Positions 25,585 to 34,077 of a stretch of 35,539 nucleotides of DNA are shown one piece after another. A model generated the notes under the pieces. It did not search any database and was not told where the DNA came from. It saw only the letters and a list, made by a program, of their open reading frames with translations. The stretch is from Spirochaetales bacterium. GTDB taxonomy: Bacteria > Spirochaetota > Spirochaetia > SZUA-6 > DRHE01. Location of the stretch: positions 1-35,539 of the forward strand of contig JAUWZD010000043.1 in NCBI GenBank assembly GCA_030615505.1, given 5' to 3'. How positions within the stretch are numbered: the stretch's first letter is position 1; every line of letters begins with the position of its first letter. Made by a program: the position numbers and the translations under genes.

Positions 25585-26970
25585 GTGAAACAATTTGACT
25601 GTGTTATTAAAAATGGATTTATAGTCTATCCTGAAAAAACAATCATGGCTGATCTGGGTATATCCGCAGGACTTATTAGCGCTGTCGAAAGCCCCGGAAA
25701 AGTCAGCGCGTCCACGGTTATTGATGCGGGGGGATGCCATGTTCTTCCAGGAGTAATAGATCCGCATATCCATCCTGTGTATCTGGATGACCTGGGGGAG
25801 ATTTCAAAGACCGCCGCTTTTGGAGGTGTAACCACTCTAATCCATTACGCCTATGCCAAACCAGGAAACAGTCTTATTGAAGTGATAAAACAGTATCGGG
25901 AAGAGGGGGAGGCGGCCTCCAGCCTGGATTTTGCTCTCCACGGCGGACTCTTTGAGACCCTCAAGCAGTCGGATGAAATCCCTGAAGCAATCAGGCTTGG
26001 TGTTACTTCTTTTAAGATGTTTATGGCATATGCCAAACTGGGATGGATGACCGACGATTATGCGCTTACAAAGGCTATGGATATTCTCCACAAGCACGGA
26101 GGAATGGCAGCAGTTCATGCGGAAAACGGGCTGGCTATCGATTATATTCAGGACAAGATGCTTGCGGAGAAAGCGAATTTTGCAGAGCGCTTTTTAGAGA
26201 CCAGTCCCGATTTAGCCGAGGCTGAGGGAATTTTTCGTGCTGTTTCCATAGGTGAGCTGATGGGATGCACTGTATACATTCCACATGTCTCTTCAGAGGA
26301 AGCCCTGAATGTCATGCGTTTTTGCAAACAGATGGGGCGCCGTGTTTATGCGGAAACCTGTCCGCAGTATCTATGCTTGACCTGGAATGAGCTAAAAGAC
26401 CGGGGTCCTTTGGGCAAGGTGGGTCCCTCTATCAAAATGGATAAGGACCGGTCTGCTCTCTGGCAGGCTATTCAGGAAGGTCTGATTGACACGATAGGCA
26501 GTGACCATGCCCCAAAGGCTAAGAAGAAGGAGGATAATTTTTTCGAAGCCCCCTACGGCTCTCCTGAGATAGAGACCATGCTACCCGTTATCTGGCATTA
26601 CGGAGTGAACAGGGGTCTGGTAACTCCCAATAAGATAGCCCGGCTTCTCTCTGAAAATACGGCTCGCATTATGGGATTGTTCCCTCAAAAGGGCCGGCTG
26701 GATATAGGCTCCGATGCGGATATGGTGATATTTGACCCATCGGAGTCCTGGACTATTAGCGTGGAAAACCAGCATTCACACGCTTCCTATACACTTTTTG
26801 AGGGAAAGGAGATCCTTGGACGGGTACGACAGGTTATATCCAGGGGAAAGCTCATTGTTGACCGTGAAAGATATCTGGGAACACCCGGAGCAGGCAAGTT
26901 TAAGCCCACGAGAGCAGGCCGACAGGCCTGCTTCCAAGGTGCAGCCTTCATAGGCAGCCTACCATTGTAG
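25585..26970 (+). CDS. Dihydropyrimidinase/hydantoinase-family amidohydrolase
   Basis: A cyclic amide hydrolase (hydantoin, dihydropyrimidine or allantoin type) with a binuclear metal centre. In 461 residues all ligands are visible: His61 and His63 in DPHIHPVYLDD, the carbamylated Lys144 in TSFKMFMAYAK, His178 in AVHAENG, His234 in IPHVSS and Asp307 in GSDHAPK. ETCPQYLCLT also fits the hydantoinase branch better than dihydroorotase. The start is GTG at 25585 with AGGGGGA upstream. The last ~20 residues (AGRQACFQGAAFIGSLPL) look unlike a normal family C-terminus and overlie an 8-bp perfect hairpin. The real substrate is open; adjacent peptide uptake and glnE suggest nitrogen scavenging. Confidence 0.9.
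   Translation: MKQFDCVIKNGFIVYPEKTIMADLGISAGLISAVESPGKVSASTVIDAGGCHVLPGVIDPHIHPVYLDDLGEISKTAAFGGVTTLIHYAYAKPGNSLIEVIKQYREEGEAASSLDFALHGGLFETLKQSDEIPEAIRLGVTSFKMFMAYAKLGWMTDDYALTKAMDILHKHGGMAAVHAENGLAIDYIQDKMLAEKANFAERFLETSPDLAEAEGIFRAVSIGELMGCTVYIPHVSSEEALNVMRFCKQMGRRVYAETCPQYLCLTWNELKDRGPLGKVGPSIKMDKDRSALWQAIQEGLIDTIGSDHAPKAKKKEDNFFEAPYGSPEIETMLPVIWHYGVNRGLVTPNKIARLLSENTARIMGLFPQKGRLDIGSDADMVIFDPSESWTISVENQHSHASYTLFEGKEILGRVRQVISRGKLIVDRERYLGTPGAGKFKPTRAGRQACFQGAAFIGSLPL
26913..26932. repeat. Perfect inverted repeat in the 3' end of the hydantoinase gene
   Basis: AGCAGGCC-GACA-GGCCTGCT forms an 8-bp GC-rich stem with a 4-nt loop. It has no T-run, so it is not a classic terminator. It coincides with the atypical C-terminal tail of the protein. 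Confidence 0.6.
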
Positions 26971-27103
26971 TCAACAACCATGAATTCCTTTAATAGGTGT
27001 TCAACAGCACCTTTCCATTAAGCGGCTGGATCTAGCCACTGGACAGGGCCGTCATCAGGGTATTGAAAGTATTCATTAAACTCTGCCATGAGTTATTGTA
27101 TTA

Positions 27104-28333
27104 TCATTTTAAATATTTCCTGTTTTTCCAGAGCAGAACGGTGAATGAATATTCTTCTTCGATTAAATCCGGTTCCGTACCATTATGTTTAAGCATTCCA
27201 GCAATAATCTTACGAGGCACCCCAAGACCAGTGGCCTCAACATAATGGTAGTCCCTTAGCACTTCCTTAATCAGTTCATTACGAGTTGCTCGACAACCGG
27301 CTTTCATTCGCTCTATAGTCATTATATTGGGAAGTCTACCCGGACTGACTATTTCCAATCTGTCATTATAAATGGAGATTTCAATATCTGTTCCTGTTAT
27401 CGTGTAGTCTCGGTGTGCAATGGCATTAACTACAGCTTCTCTGATGGCTTCAGATGGATAATCCGGCTTATCAATGCGCTTGCCGTTTTCTAGATAGGAT
27501 CTGGAATGGGTGTTCCTGCGTACAAACTCTATGGCTCTCTCAACCAGTCCAGTATCAACAATTTCTCCAGTCTCATTAAATCTTGCAACTACAGGGCCTC
27601 TAATCATATCTCGTTCGATGGTTTTATAATCCTTCTCTTGGCCTTGATATGCTGACGCAGATATACCTGCCTGCGGAAGATAACGATTTGGATTCTTCCC
27701 AAACAGGAGAATTCCTCCCACAGAAGGGATATGCCTATTCTGGTCAGTAGCCATTATCTCTGTATTCACCAGAAGCTGCTGCCATGCTTCCATATCATCG
27801 TCAGGAGGGATTTGTTGTTCCCGTATATCTCGGAAGTAATTTTTTAATCTAAGCATATCCAAATCCTCAAATGTAGCTCCAGGAACAGATTTTAGATCGA
27901 ATCGAATTTGACCTCGTTGTTGAAAAAGTCTCTGCAGTTCTTCTGAGCTTGCTTCTCTGTTTGCTGAACCTACACGGATATAATAATATCTATGGTGATT
28001 ATGCCACAGATGATGTACATAAAGTCCTCGTGAAAAAGTGCAAACTACAACAGATTTACTTTCAACCTCAAATGTTTCATAAAAAGGAATGACTTCCGGT
28101 TTTACTTTATCCCTGCATATATTCACTACCCACTCTTCCAGGTTTTGTCGTGTTGTACCTCGAATTGTCGCCAGACAATCATCATCTATTCCCAGAAGAA
28201 TAACCCCTCCCTGAAAATTTAAAAATGCAACAATTTCTTTAGCAAAATCAACAGGCTGCACATCATCTCTTTTAAATTCAACCGCTGAGTTTTCACCGTT
28301 TCGGATGATCTCTAATAAATCAGTTTTATTCAT
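27104..28333 (-). CDS. AlbA_2 (Schlafen-type) DNA-binding protein with a GHKL-like ATPase domain
   Basis: The 409-residue protein belongs to the COG2865-type predicted regulators. The N-terminal AlbA_2/Schlafen domain reads AVEFKRDDVQPVDFAKEIVAFLNFQGGVILLGIDDD (about 18-55). The C-terminal HATPase_c_4-like domain reads EAVVNAIAHRDYTITGTDIEISIYNDRLEIVSPGRLP (about 298-335). The family is often found beside defence or mobile genes; its molecular role is unsettled. It starts 18 nt after the end of the broken trlF-like gene, with a purine-rich GAGAG before ATG, so the two formed one operon. The reading frame itself is intact. Confidence 0.85.
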   Translation of the reverse strand: MNKTDLLEIIRNGENSAVEFKRDDVQPVDFAKEIVAFLNFQGGVILLGIDDDCLATIRGTTRQNLEEWVVNICRDKVKPEVIPFYETFEVESKSVVVCTFSRGLYVHHLWHNHHRYYYIRVGSANREASSEELQRLFQQRGQIRFDLKSVPGATFEDLDMLRLKNYFRDIREQQIPPDDDMEAWQQLLVNTEIMATDQNRHIPSVGGILLFGKNPNRYLPQAGISASAYQGQEKDYKTIERDMIRGPVVARFNETGEIVDTGLVERAIEFVRRNTHSRSYLENGKRIDKPDYPSEAIREAVVNAIAHRDYTITGTDIEISIYNDRLEIVSPGRLPNIMTIERMKAGCRATRNELIKEVLRDYHYVEATGLGVPRKIIAGMLKHNGTEPDLIEEEYSFTVLLWKNRKYLK

Positions 28334-28351
28334 AACTCTCTTTATTTCCTC

Positions 28352-31044
28352 TTAAAAGCCGTATTTAGCTCTGCACATTTCAAAGGCGTCTTTACCTCCT
28401 TCAAGGATTTGTTCCACATTCAGGCGAACATTTCTGTCATCAATCGAGCCCATCCATTCTACCGGAATTTCTCCATGCCCTAAAGCCGCCTCGCCAACTG
28501 CTTTAAGCCCCACTATAAGCTCTGCATCTCCAAGAACCGGAATATTTGCATTATGGGTGGAAAAAATGAATTGTCGACTCAATTTTTCCTCCCGCATTTT
28601 GGGGATAATACCTTCTGCGATAAAGAAGTTATCCAGATCGTCTTCCGGTTGATCAATAATAAGTGGAGCATCAGATTCGAGTAACAGGAGAAGAAGAATG
28701 GTTGTTGCTTTTTGTCCGGTAGAAAGATCATTCATTCCTTTCCAGATTTCCTGATCCGTTGAACCTACATTAAGCTACATGTAAGTAGTATGCGGCATGT
28801 CGAGTTCTTCACCTGCTCCAGAAATATTTCTTCACCTGCTCCAGTAATTCGGCGAGCCTGATCCGGTGAAATATTAAACTTATTTTGTAATTCAACTGCA
28901 CCCTTTCTGCATGTTTCTACAAATACAGGCAGTGAAAGATCAACGTTTCTTCTGAGTGCTTCAATTGCTTCGCTTAATCTTCCACCTATCTTTTGGCGCA
29001 TCATTTCGAAGAGCGGTTCACGTTCGCCACAGAAAGAGACTTTTACCCTAACCTGTTTATTTAATGATCTATTTACCTTGTTGGCAGCGTTTTCGATTGC
29101 TCTGAATTCCCTCGCCTTTAAATCTTCCCAATCTATAAGTAGACTGCGCCGCCTTACAATAAGAGCTTGCTTTTCTTTATTCAATTTCTCCTTTCGATCT
29201 TTCAAGGGTTTTAGTCCCTCAATCTGTCTCCGCAGTCTAACGAATTCCTCTCCATCGATTGCTTCTTTTTGAAGTTCACGCAAAAGTTTCTCATATTCAT
29301 CCTGCACCTTTTGACGTCGTTTTTCCCACTCTTGCGAAATTTTCTCTATATCTGCTTCTGCGATGTTTAGATATTCTTCAATTTCTCTAATAACCTTTTT
29401 TAGATTCGTTTCTAACAAAGCTAAAATGGAATCAATCCTCTGCAGTGTTTCTCTGCCTGGAAGATCCTTTAAAGATACTTCAGAGACAAAAGCTCGATCA
29501 ATCTCTATTGCCATTCTAAAACTGTCAAGACCCTCCTCTATTTGGAATAAACGAGATGAAGCAGTTGCAAGAACCTGTTCTTCCTTTACCAGCAGACTTT
29601 GATCCTTTAATCTTTCCTCCAGTCCTGCTTCTTTAAATCGATTTAGGGTCTCTTCAAGCGCGGGTAATCGATTGATATTTTCAGAAATCTCGATCAATTC
29701 TTTCCCTATATCAATAAGTTTCCTTCTGGTTAGTGTCAATTCCTTAAGCGTTCTCATTTTTTCTTGATTCAACTGGGGATCATGATCTATGAAACGCTCC
29801 AACAGTCCTACTAATTTGGTGGGAAACCTGGTAAGCTCACCAATTTCATGTTGACCATAAATTTCGACATATCGACAGATATCATTCGGTGATAAACTTA
29901 GTACATTTCCCTCAGAGTCCTTGATGACAGGAGGATTCGGATATGTTCTTTCGATAAGGTATTCTTTAAGGGAAGGATGATGGGAACGAATGAGCAGGGA
30001 AATTTTTGTGCCACTACGGATCACTTCTTTCAATATGCCCGAAGAAACCTTTTTCACCTCCTCACCAAATTGCTCAAGATCGAGGACATAGCGAAGACTT
30101 TCTATAATAGTGGACTTTCCTGTTCCTCTTCCCCCAATCAACACGTTCAGATTCCCATTTAAATGAATTGCAGCTCTGTCAAGAAAGCCACCTTCCCAGT
30201 TCAGTGCTATAAATTCAGTATGTTCCGGAGGTACTTTTTCAGATAGAAGGCGAATTCTGGAATCTGGATCCAGAAAAGCCTGCCTCAGTCCCTCAACACC
30301 TGGAAAGGACATCTTGATATAGGTTGAAGTCTGAACAGATTCCAGATCTTCAGGTATTCCCACGTCAGATGCATTTACAACAGCAATCTTTCTCGTTCTT
30401 TTGTAATCGATGTTTTTATTCAGAATGATTTGCCGGTCCGCCTGCTTTAAATCATCTATAGAACCGGGAATCTGAACGGCGTAGAGATTAGAATCTTTCC
30501 AGGCATTTATCCTTGCTTCACCTGTAAGTATTCTTAACAGGCCTCCATTATTCGTAATATGAGCAGCTACACATATACCATCCCACTCCGTCTGGACCTT
30601 GTGCAGAATTTTTGAGAATGGCTCAGTTGAATTCTTTGTTGAAGGGCTGGTAGTATGTATCCCCAGATCACCCAGATACCTCTCCAAGACATCGATTTTT
30701 TTATTTTCATTAAAAATACAAAGTATGTGCACCCCTTCAGCGGAGGAAACTTCAAAACCGGGCAATATAATTATATCAGAAGATTCTGCCTTCTTTCTTA
30801 TTTCATCAATTGCACCCACATGATTATGGTCAGTAACAGCAATAACCTTTATTTGAAGTTCTTCACATTTACGAATCAATTGGGAATTATACTCTTTTTC
30901 ACCAAGTCCATGATCTTCGCCTCGATTGTTTTCTAAATAACGAAACGGATTTACCTGAAGTGCGCATCGGAAATATTTAGCACCGGCAGGAAGGCTCAGA
31001 GCTTTATTGATCCCATCCGGCCATGTTTTATTCATAATATTCAT
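28352..31044 (-). pseudogene. TrlF-family PHP-AAA ATPase, disrupted by a duplication and a stop codon
   Basis: The intact frame would encode about 890 residues: a PHP phosphoesterase-like domain at the start (KCEELQIKVIAVTDHNHVGAIDEI, ILPGFEVSS), a Walker A IGGRGTGKST (about residue 310), a long coiled-coil middle, and an SMC/ABC-like end with LSTGQKAT and Walker B LIIDQPEDDLDN, then STHNANIP. Two lesions separate the halves: a 23-nt direct duplication (28805-28844) that shifts the frame, and a TAG at 28777-28775. Removing one duplicate copy restores ITGAGEELDMPHTTYM-stop-LNVGSTDQEIW, in frame with the 127-residue C-terminal piece. The N-terminal part alone is 759 residues with a 13-residue garbled tail. 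The start ATG 31044 follows AGAGG. Alternative: two sequencing errors, less likely for a 23-nt insertion. Confidence 0.88.
28805..28844. repeat. 17-nt direct repeat with 6-nt spacer (23-nt duplication)
   Basis: The 17-mer TTCTTCACCTGCTCCAG occurs at 28805-28821 and again at 28828-28844. The 23-nt unit is not a multiple of three, so it shifts the frame of the trlF-like gene. Such a unit suggests replication slippage. Confidence 0.95.
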
Positions 31045-31050
31045 AAACAC

Positions 31051-31497
31051 CTCTTATTAAGATTGTTTATAGTCTTCGTCCATGCGCTTCCTAAAAGCGA
31101 AGCAATCGTTGTAATGCTCTCCTCATCTTTCTAAATGATAGGTTATTATTAAATCTTAAAGAGCTCGATGATGCACCTGGAAAACAACAGCAAGTGATTA
31201 TTTGCTATACAAATAAAATACTCAAGGGATACTAATTTCGGCCGGTAGATGAACTATCACTATTGTATAGCTCTATTGACAATTGTAATGGGTTTGATCA
31301 GTCCCCTAATGTATTCGTATCAATAGAATATCACTCTTTTGTGATGATGAATAGTGAATGCTACTAAAAGAAACATATATCCCAAGATTATTCCTTGTGC
31401 TTTATGCTTATGAGATTATCTCTTCATTACAGGCATTTGGTCACTTTTGCGGCAGCCTTTTGATTATTGATCCGCATTGAATTAAGACGTAAAGCAA
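31051..31497. other. 447-nt intergenic region without a recognisable gene
   Basis: AT-rich gap between the trlF-like gene and the YhcC-like gene, which share the minus strand. One short open stretch on the plus strand (about 31090-31234) ends LKELDDAPGKQQQVIICYTNKILKGY; it has no start signal and I cannot identify it. Small inverted repeats are present (GCTTC...GAAGC at 31085-31102; ATCAC-N6-GTGAT near 31329-31344), without T-runs. It may contain the trlF promoter (TATAAA on the minus strand near 31067), but no matching -35 is clear. Confidence 0.4.
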
Positions 31498-32484
31498 CTA
31501 GGTCTGTATATATTTTTTCCCCTGCCAGGTGTTAGCCTGCTTCATTTCACTACGCAACCGCTCGTAAAAATAAGCTTTTGGCCGGAAACCCCTGGGGCTT
31601 GCCAGTCTTGATTGGGGCGTATCACAGGTAAGCCTCATTATAATAGTTTTTTGGGGAAGCATCTCCAATGCTTTTATGCAGTACTGAAGGTGCCTCAAGT
31701 ATGTGGGCACAATTATTTCTCCTGCTGAGAATTCATAAAACATGGGACTGCCTGTGGGAATATGCAGATTATGGATTTTTATTCCGTCAGGCATCAGGTG
31801 AGACACAAAACGAATAGTGTTAAGTATTTCTTTTTCTCCTTCATCCGGAAGCCCGAAGATAATATGAACGGTCAGTTTTAATCCCATACTTTTCAGTAGT
31901 TGGTAGGCCTTACTGAAAGTTTCTACAGTATGGCATCTGTTAATACGCTTAAGGGTTTGATTAGAGGCGGACTGCAGGCCCAATTCCACCCATATATCCA
32001 GCCCCAAATCCTTGTATGATGCCAGCAGATTGGCCGTGCCTATATCGATGCAGTCCGGACGGGTAGATACGATCATCTCCTTAAAAGGAGCCAGACTCAA
32101 AGTGAAATCGTAGATCCTTTTTAACCTTCTCAGTGGAGCATATGTATTGGAAAAAGCCTGAAAGTACAGTATATAGAGCTTGGCTGAATAGCGACCGCGC
32201 AGAAATTGAATAGCCTTAGTAACCTGTCTTTGAATTTCCGCACCATTTCTCTTAAGCCGCCACGACTTTCCCCTGGGATTGGAAGTGGGTTGTTTACTGA
32301 TATCACCGGATAGATAGGGCGCCCTGGAGCCGTGCTCATCACAGTAGCTGCACCCGGGATGACTCCGGTCGTCGCCTCTATGGGGACAGGAGAATCCCGC
32401 GTCAATCGATACTCTGTATACGGGCTCTCCGTATCGTTCTTTAAGATAAGCTGAGTAGCTTCTGAAAAGGGAGGAGTGGGGCAT
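31498..32484 (-). CDS. TIGR01212/YhcC-family radical SAM protein
   Basis: The product is a radical SAM enzyme of the YhcC/TIGR01212 group, whose substrate is unknown. From the chosen ATG at 32484 the 328-residue protein begins MPHSSLFRSYSAYLKERYGEPVYRVSIDAGFSCPHRG, matching the usual family start. Its Fe-S motif is the family-specific C-x11-C-x2-C (CPHRGDDRSHPGCSYC). It continues with LYFQAFSNTYAP, VSTRPDCI, WVELGLQSAS and FGLPDEGEKEIL. A longer reading from TTG 32595 adds 37 residues of non-family sequence, so the internal start is preferred, although its ribosome binding site is weak. It is divergent from the sugar-binding lipoprotein gene. Confidence 0.88.
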   Translation of the reverse strand: MPHSSLFRSYSAYLKERYGEPVYRVSIDAGFSCPHRGDDRSHPGCSYCDEHGSRAPYLSGDISKQPTSNPRGKSWRLKRNGAEIQRQVTKAIQFLRGRYSAKLYILYFQAFSNTYAPLRRLKRIYDFTLSLAPFKEMIVSTRPDCIDIGTANLLASYKDLGLDIWVELGLQSASNQTLKRINRCHTVETFSKAYQLLKSMGLKLTVHIIFGLPDEGEKEILNTIRFVSHLMPDGIKIHNLHIPTGSPMFYEFSAGEIIVPTYLRHLQYCIKALEMLPQKTIIMRLTCDTPQSRLASPRGFRPKAYFYERLRSEMKQANTWQGKKYIQT

Positions 32485-32627
32485 CAGAATTACTATACCT
32501 GCAGGCAGGGATCGTCTCAAGACAGGGATGTTTTGTGCAAAAGCCGGGAAATCCATACTTAGTGTAAGGTTTGTGCATTCGGGCGGGATTGACAAGCATA
32601 GGCTGCAACTTTAGAGTTTAACGCACT

Positions 32628-34004
32628 ATGCTATTACCTTTAGAATCTTGCGCGTTCAACGCAAGAAATAATCAAGTCAGCGACCAAAGGAAGTCCTGTG
32701 GACGCCCAAATATATTGTATTGGACTTTTGCTTTTAGAATTTCGGTTGCGTCTGTAAGCTGCGCTGGGAAAAAAGGCATTGTAATATTACTTATGACTCT
32801 CGGATTGATGAGCGGATGCAGCCTTTTCCGGAATGACACAATAAAACTATGTATCAATCGCCCGGAAATAGCGGCCTATATTGAATATTTTAATTCTCAG
32901 TTTGAGAATATCAGAGTTGAGCTGTGCTATAAATCATCCATGGTACAATCTCTTTTAGAGGGAAAGGAGACTCCGGATTTATACTTTGGAGAATGGCTGA
33001 CCGGTTCAGCAGTCTTAGATTATTTTGAATCCCTGGAGGATCTTTTTAGAAAGGGACGAATCAATAGGGATGGATTCTACAAGACCATCTTGACTCCGGG
33101 AATTTACGAGAAAAGACAGGTAGTGCTGCCCTTTTCCTTTACTATCCCGGCTGTGATCTTCAGTTCTGCCGAGATCCAGGCTAACATGCCTAATCTGATT
33201 ATTCCTATTGAATACTTAAAAGAGCAGGGCTCTCCCTTCAATCAGAAGGTAAGGTCGCAATTTAAGCGTATGGGGTTTTCACCTCTATGGAACAGAGACT
33301 TCCTCTACATAAGCTCGGTTCTTGTTGGTGCGGGTTTTAGAGAGGATATAGATAGAAAGATCCACTGGAATGATGAGGCTTTACAGAATGCTGTGGAATT
33401 CTTAAGAGAATGGGTAAATGAGATCAACGGCGGATACGACATGGAAAAGGCGTTTGAGGATAAATACATGTATGAGCCGGTATCAAAACTCCTTAAAGAA
33501 AACAGGATACTCTTTTATTTGACTGATTCCCGGCATCTTTTTCAGATCCTCGAAGAACAGAAAAGGGATAGAGATTTCCGCTGGCTGTCCTATGACCATA
33601 AGATCTATGTGAACGAGGAAGTTCTCTATATAGGAATCCCAAAACAGGCTAAAAACAAAAGAGGGGCCAGGATATTTTTAGAGTGGCTTTATCAGGGAGA
33701 AACCCAAAGCAATTTATTGAGGGTCAACCAGGCCAAGCGCTTGAGGGTATTCGGTCTTGCAGGCGGATTTTCCGCTTTGAGGGATATTAATGAGCGTGAA
33801 TTCCCCAAGTATTATCCATTACTGATCGGCAAGATTCCTGCCGCTGATTATCTGCTGTTTCCCGGACCCATGCCTACAGATTGGGAAGAGATAAAAAATG
33901 ATGTGGTCATACCATGGATTTTTGAATCTGCAATTTCAGAATCACAGCCCGAGGATCTGGAGCAAAAAATTAAGGTCTACAAATCCGGAAATAACATTTA
34001 TTAA
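32628..34004 (+). CDS. Lipoprotein solute-binding protein (family 1), probably for sugar uptake
   Basis: A binding protein of the extracellular solute-binding family 1 type. The signal sequence KKGIVILLMTLGLMSGC ends in a lipobox with the lipidated Cys at residue 64 of the longest reading (codon at 32817). The mature part has TIKLCINRPEIAAYIEYFNSQFENIRVELCYKSSM, typical of sugar-binding proteins, and HWNDEALQNAVEFLREWVNE. The start is unclear. ATG 32628 puts about 46 non-secretory residues before the signal, and the basic n-region is preceded by GGG rather than a start codon. TTG at 32715 is another option. An MsmK-type ATPase follows, but no permease genes are in the window. Confidence 0.75.
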   Translation: MLLPLESCAFNARNNQVSDQRKSCGRPNILYWTFAFRISVASVSCAGKKGIVILLMTLGLMSGCSLFRNDTIKLCINRPEIAAYIEYFNSQFENIRVELCYKSSMVQSLLEGKETPDLYFGEWLTGSAVLDYFESLEDLFRKGRINRDGFYKTILTPGIYEKRQVVLPFSFTIPAVIFSSAEIQANMPNLIIPIEYLKEQGSPFNQKVRSQFKRMGFSPLWNRDFLYISSVLVGAGFREDIDRKIHWNDEALQNAVEFLREWVNEINGGYDMEKAFEDKYMYEPVSKLLKENRILFYLTDSRHLFQILEEQKRDRDFRWLSYDHKIYVNEEVLYIGIPKQAKNKRGARIFLEWLYQGETQSNLLRVNQAKRLRVFGLAGGFSALRDINEREFPKYYPLLIGKIPAADYLLFPGPMPTDWEEIKNDVVIPWIFESAISESQPEDLEQKIKVYKSGNNIY

Positions 34005-34012
34005 TCATTTTC

Positions 34013-34042
34013 TTGACAGGCAGCATGTTTATGCATTACTGT
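34013..34042 (+). promoter_or_regulatory. Candidate promoter for the sugar ABC ATPase gene
   Basis: TTGACA (34013-34018), an 18-nt spacer and TACTGT (34037-34042) lie 35 nt before the ATPase start, in the gap after the binding-protein gene. The -10 TACTGT is identical to that of the peptide-transporter promoter. The ATPase would thus be transcribed separately, fitting a subunit shared by several sugar importers. Confidence 0.5.
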
Positions 34043-34077
34043 ACCATTATAAGATAAATTTTTATGGAGGTTCTTTT

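Noticed and set aside
31329..31344. CRP-type operator
   Set aside because: The repeat is ATCAC-N6-GTGAT, the inverse of the TGTGA-N6-TCACA arrangement, with only five matching positions per arm.
32485..32595. 37-residue N-terminal extension of the YhcC-like protein
   Set aside because: It starts at TTG, has no family similarity, and the standard family N-terminus begins at the ATG at 32484.
33898..34077. 60-residue N-terminal extension of the sugar ABC ATPase
   Set aside because: It overlaps the binding-protein gene, does not resemble the family, and a strong GGAGG precedes the internal ATG at 34078.
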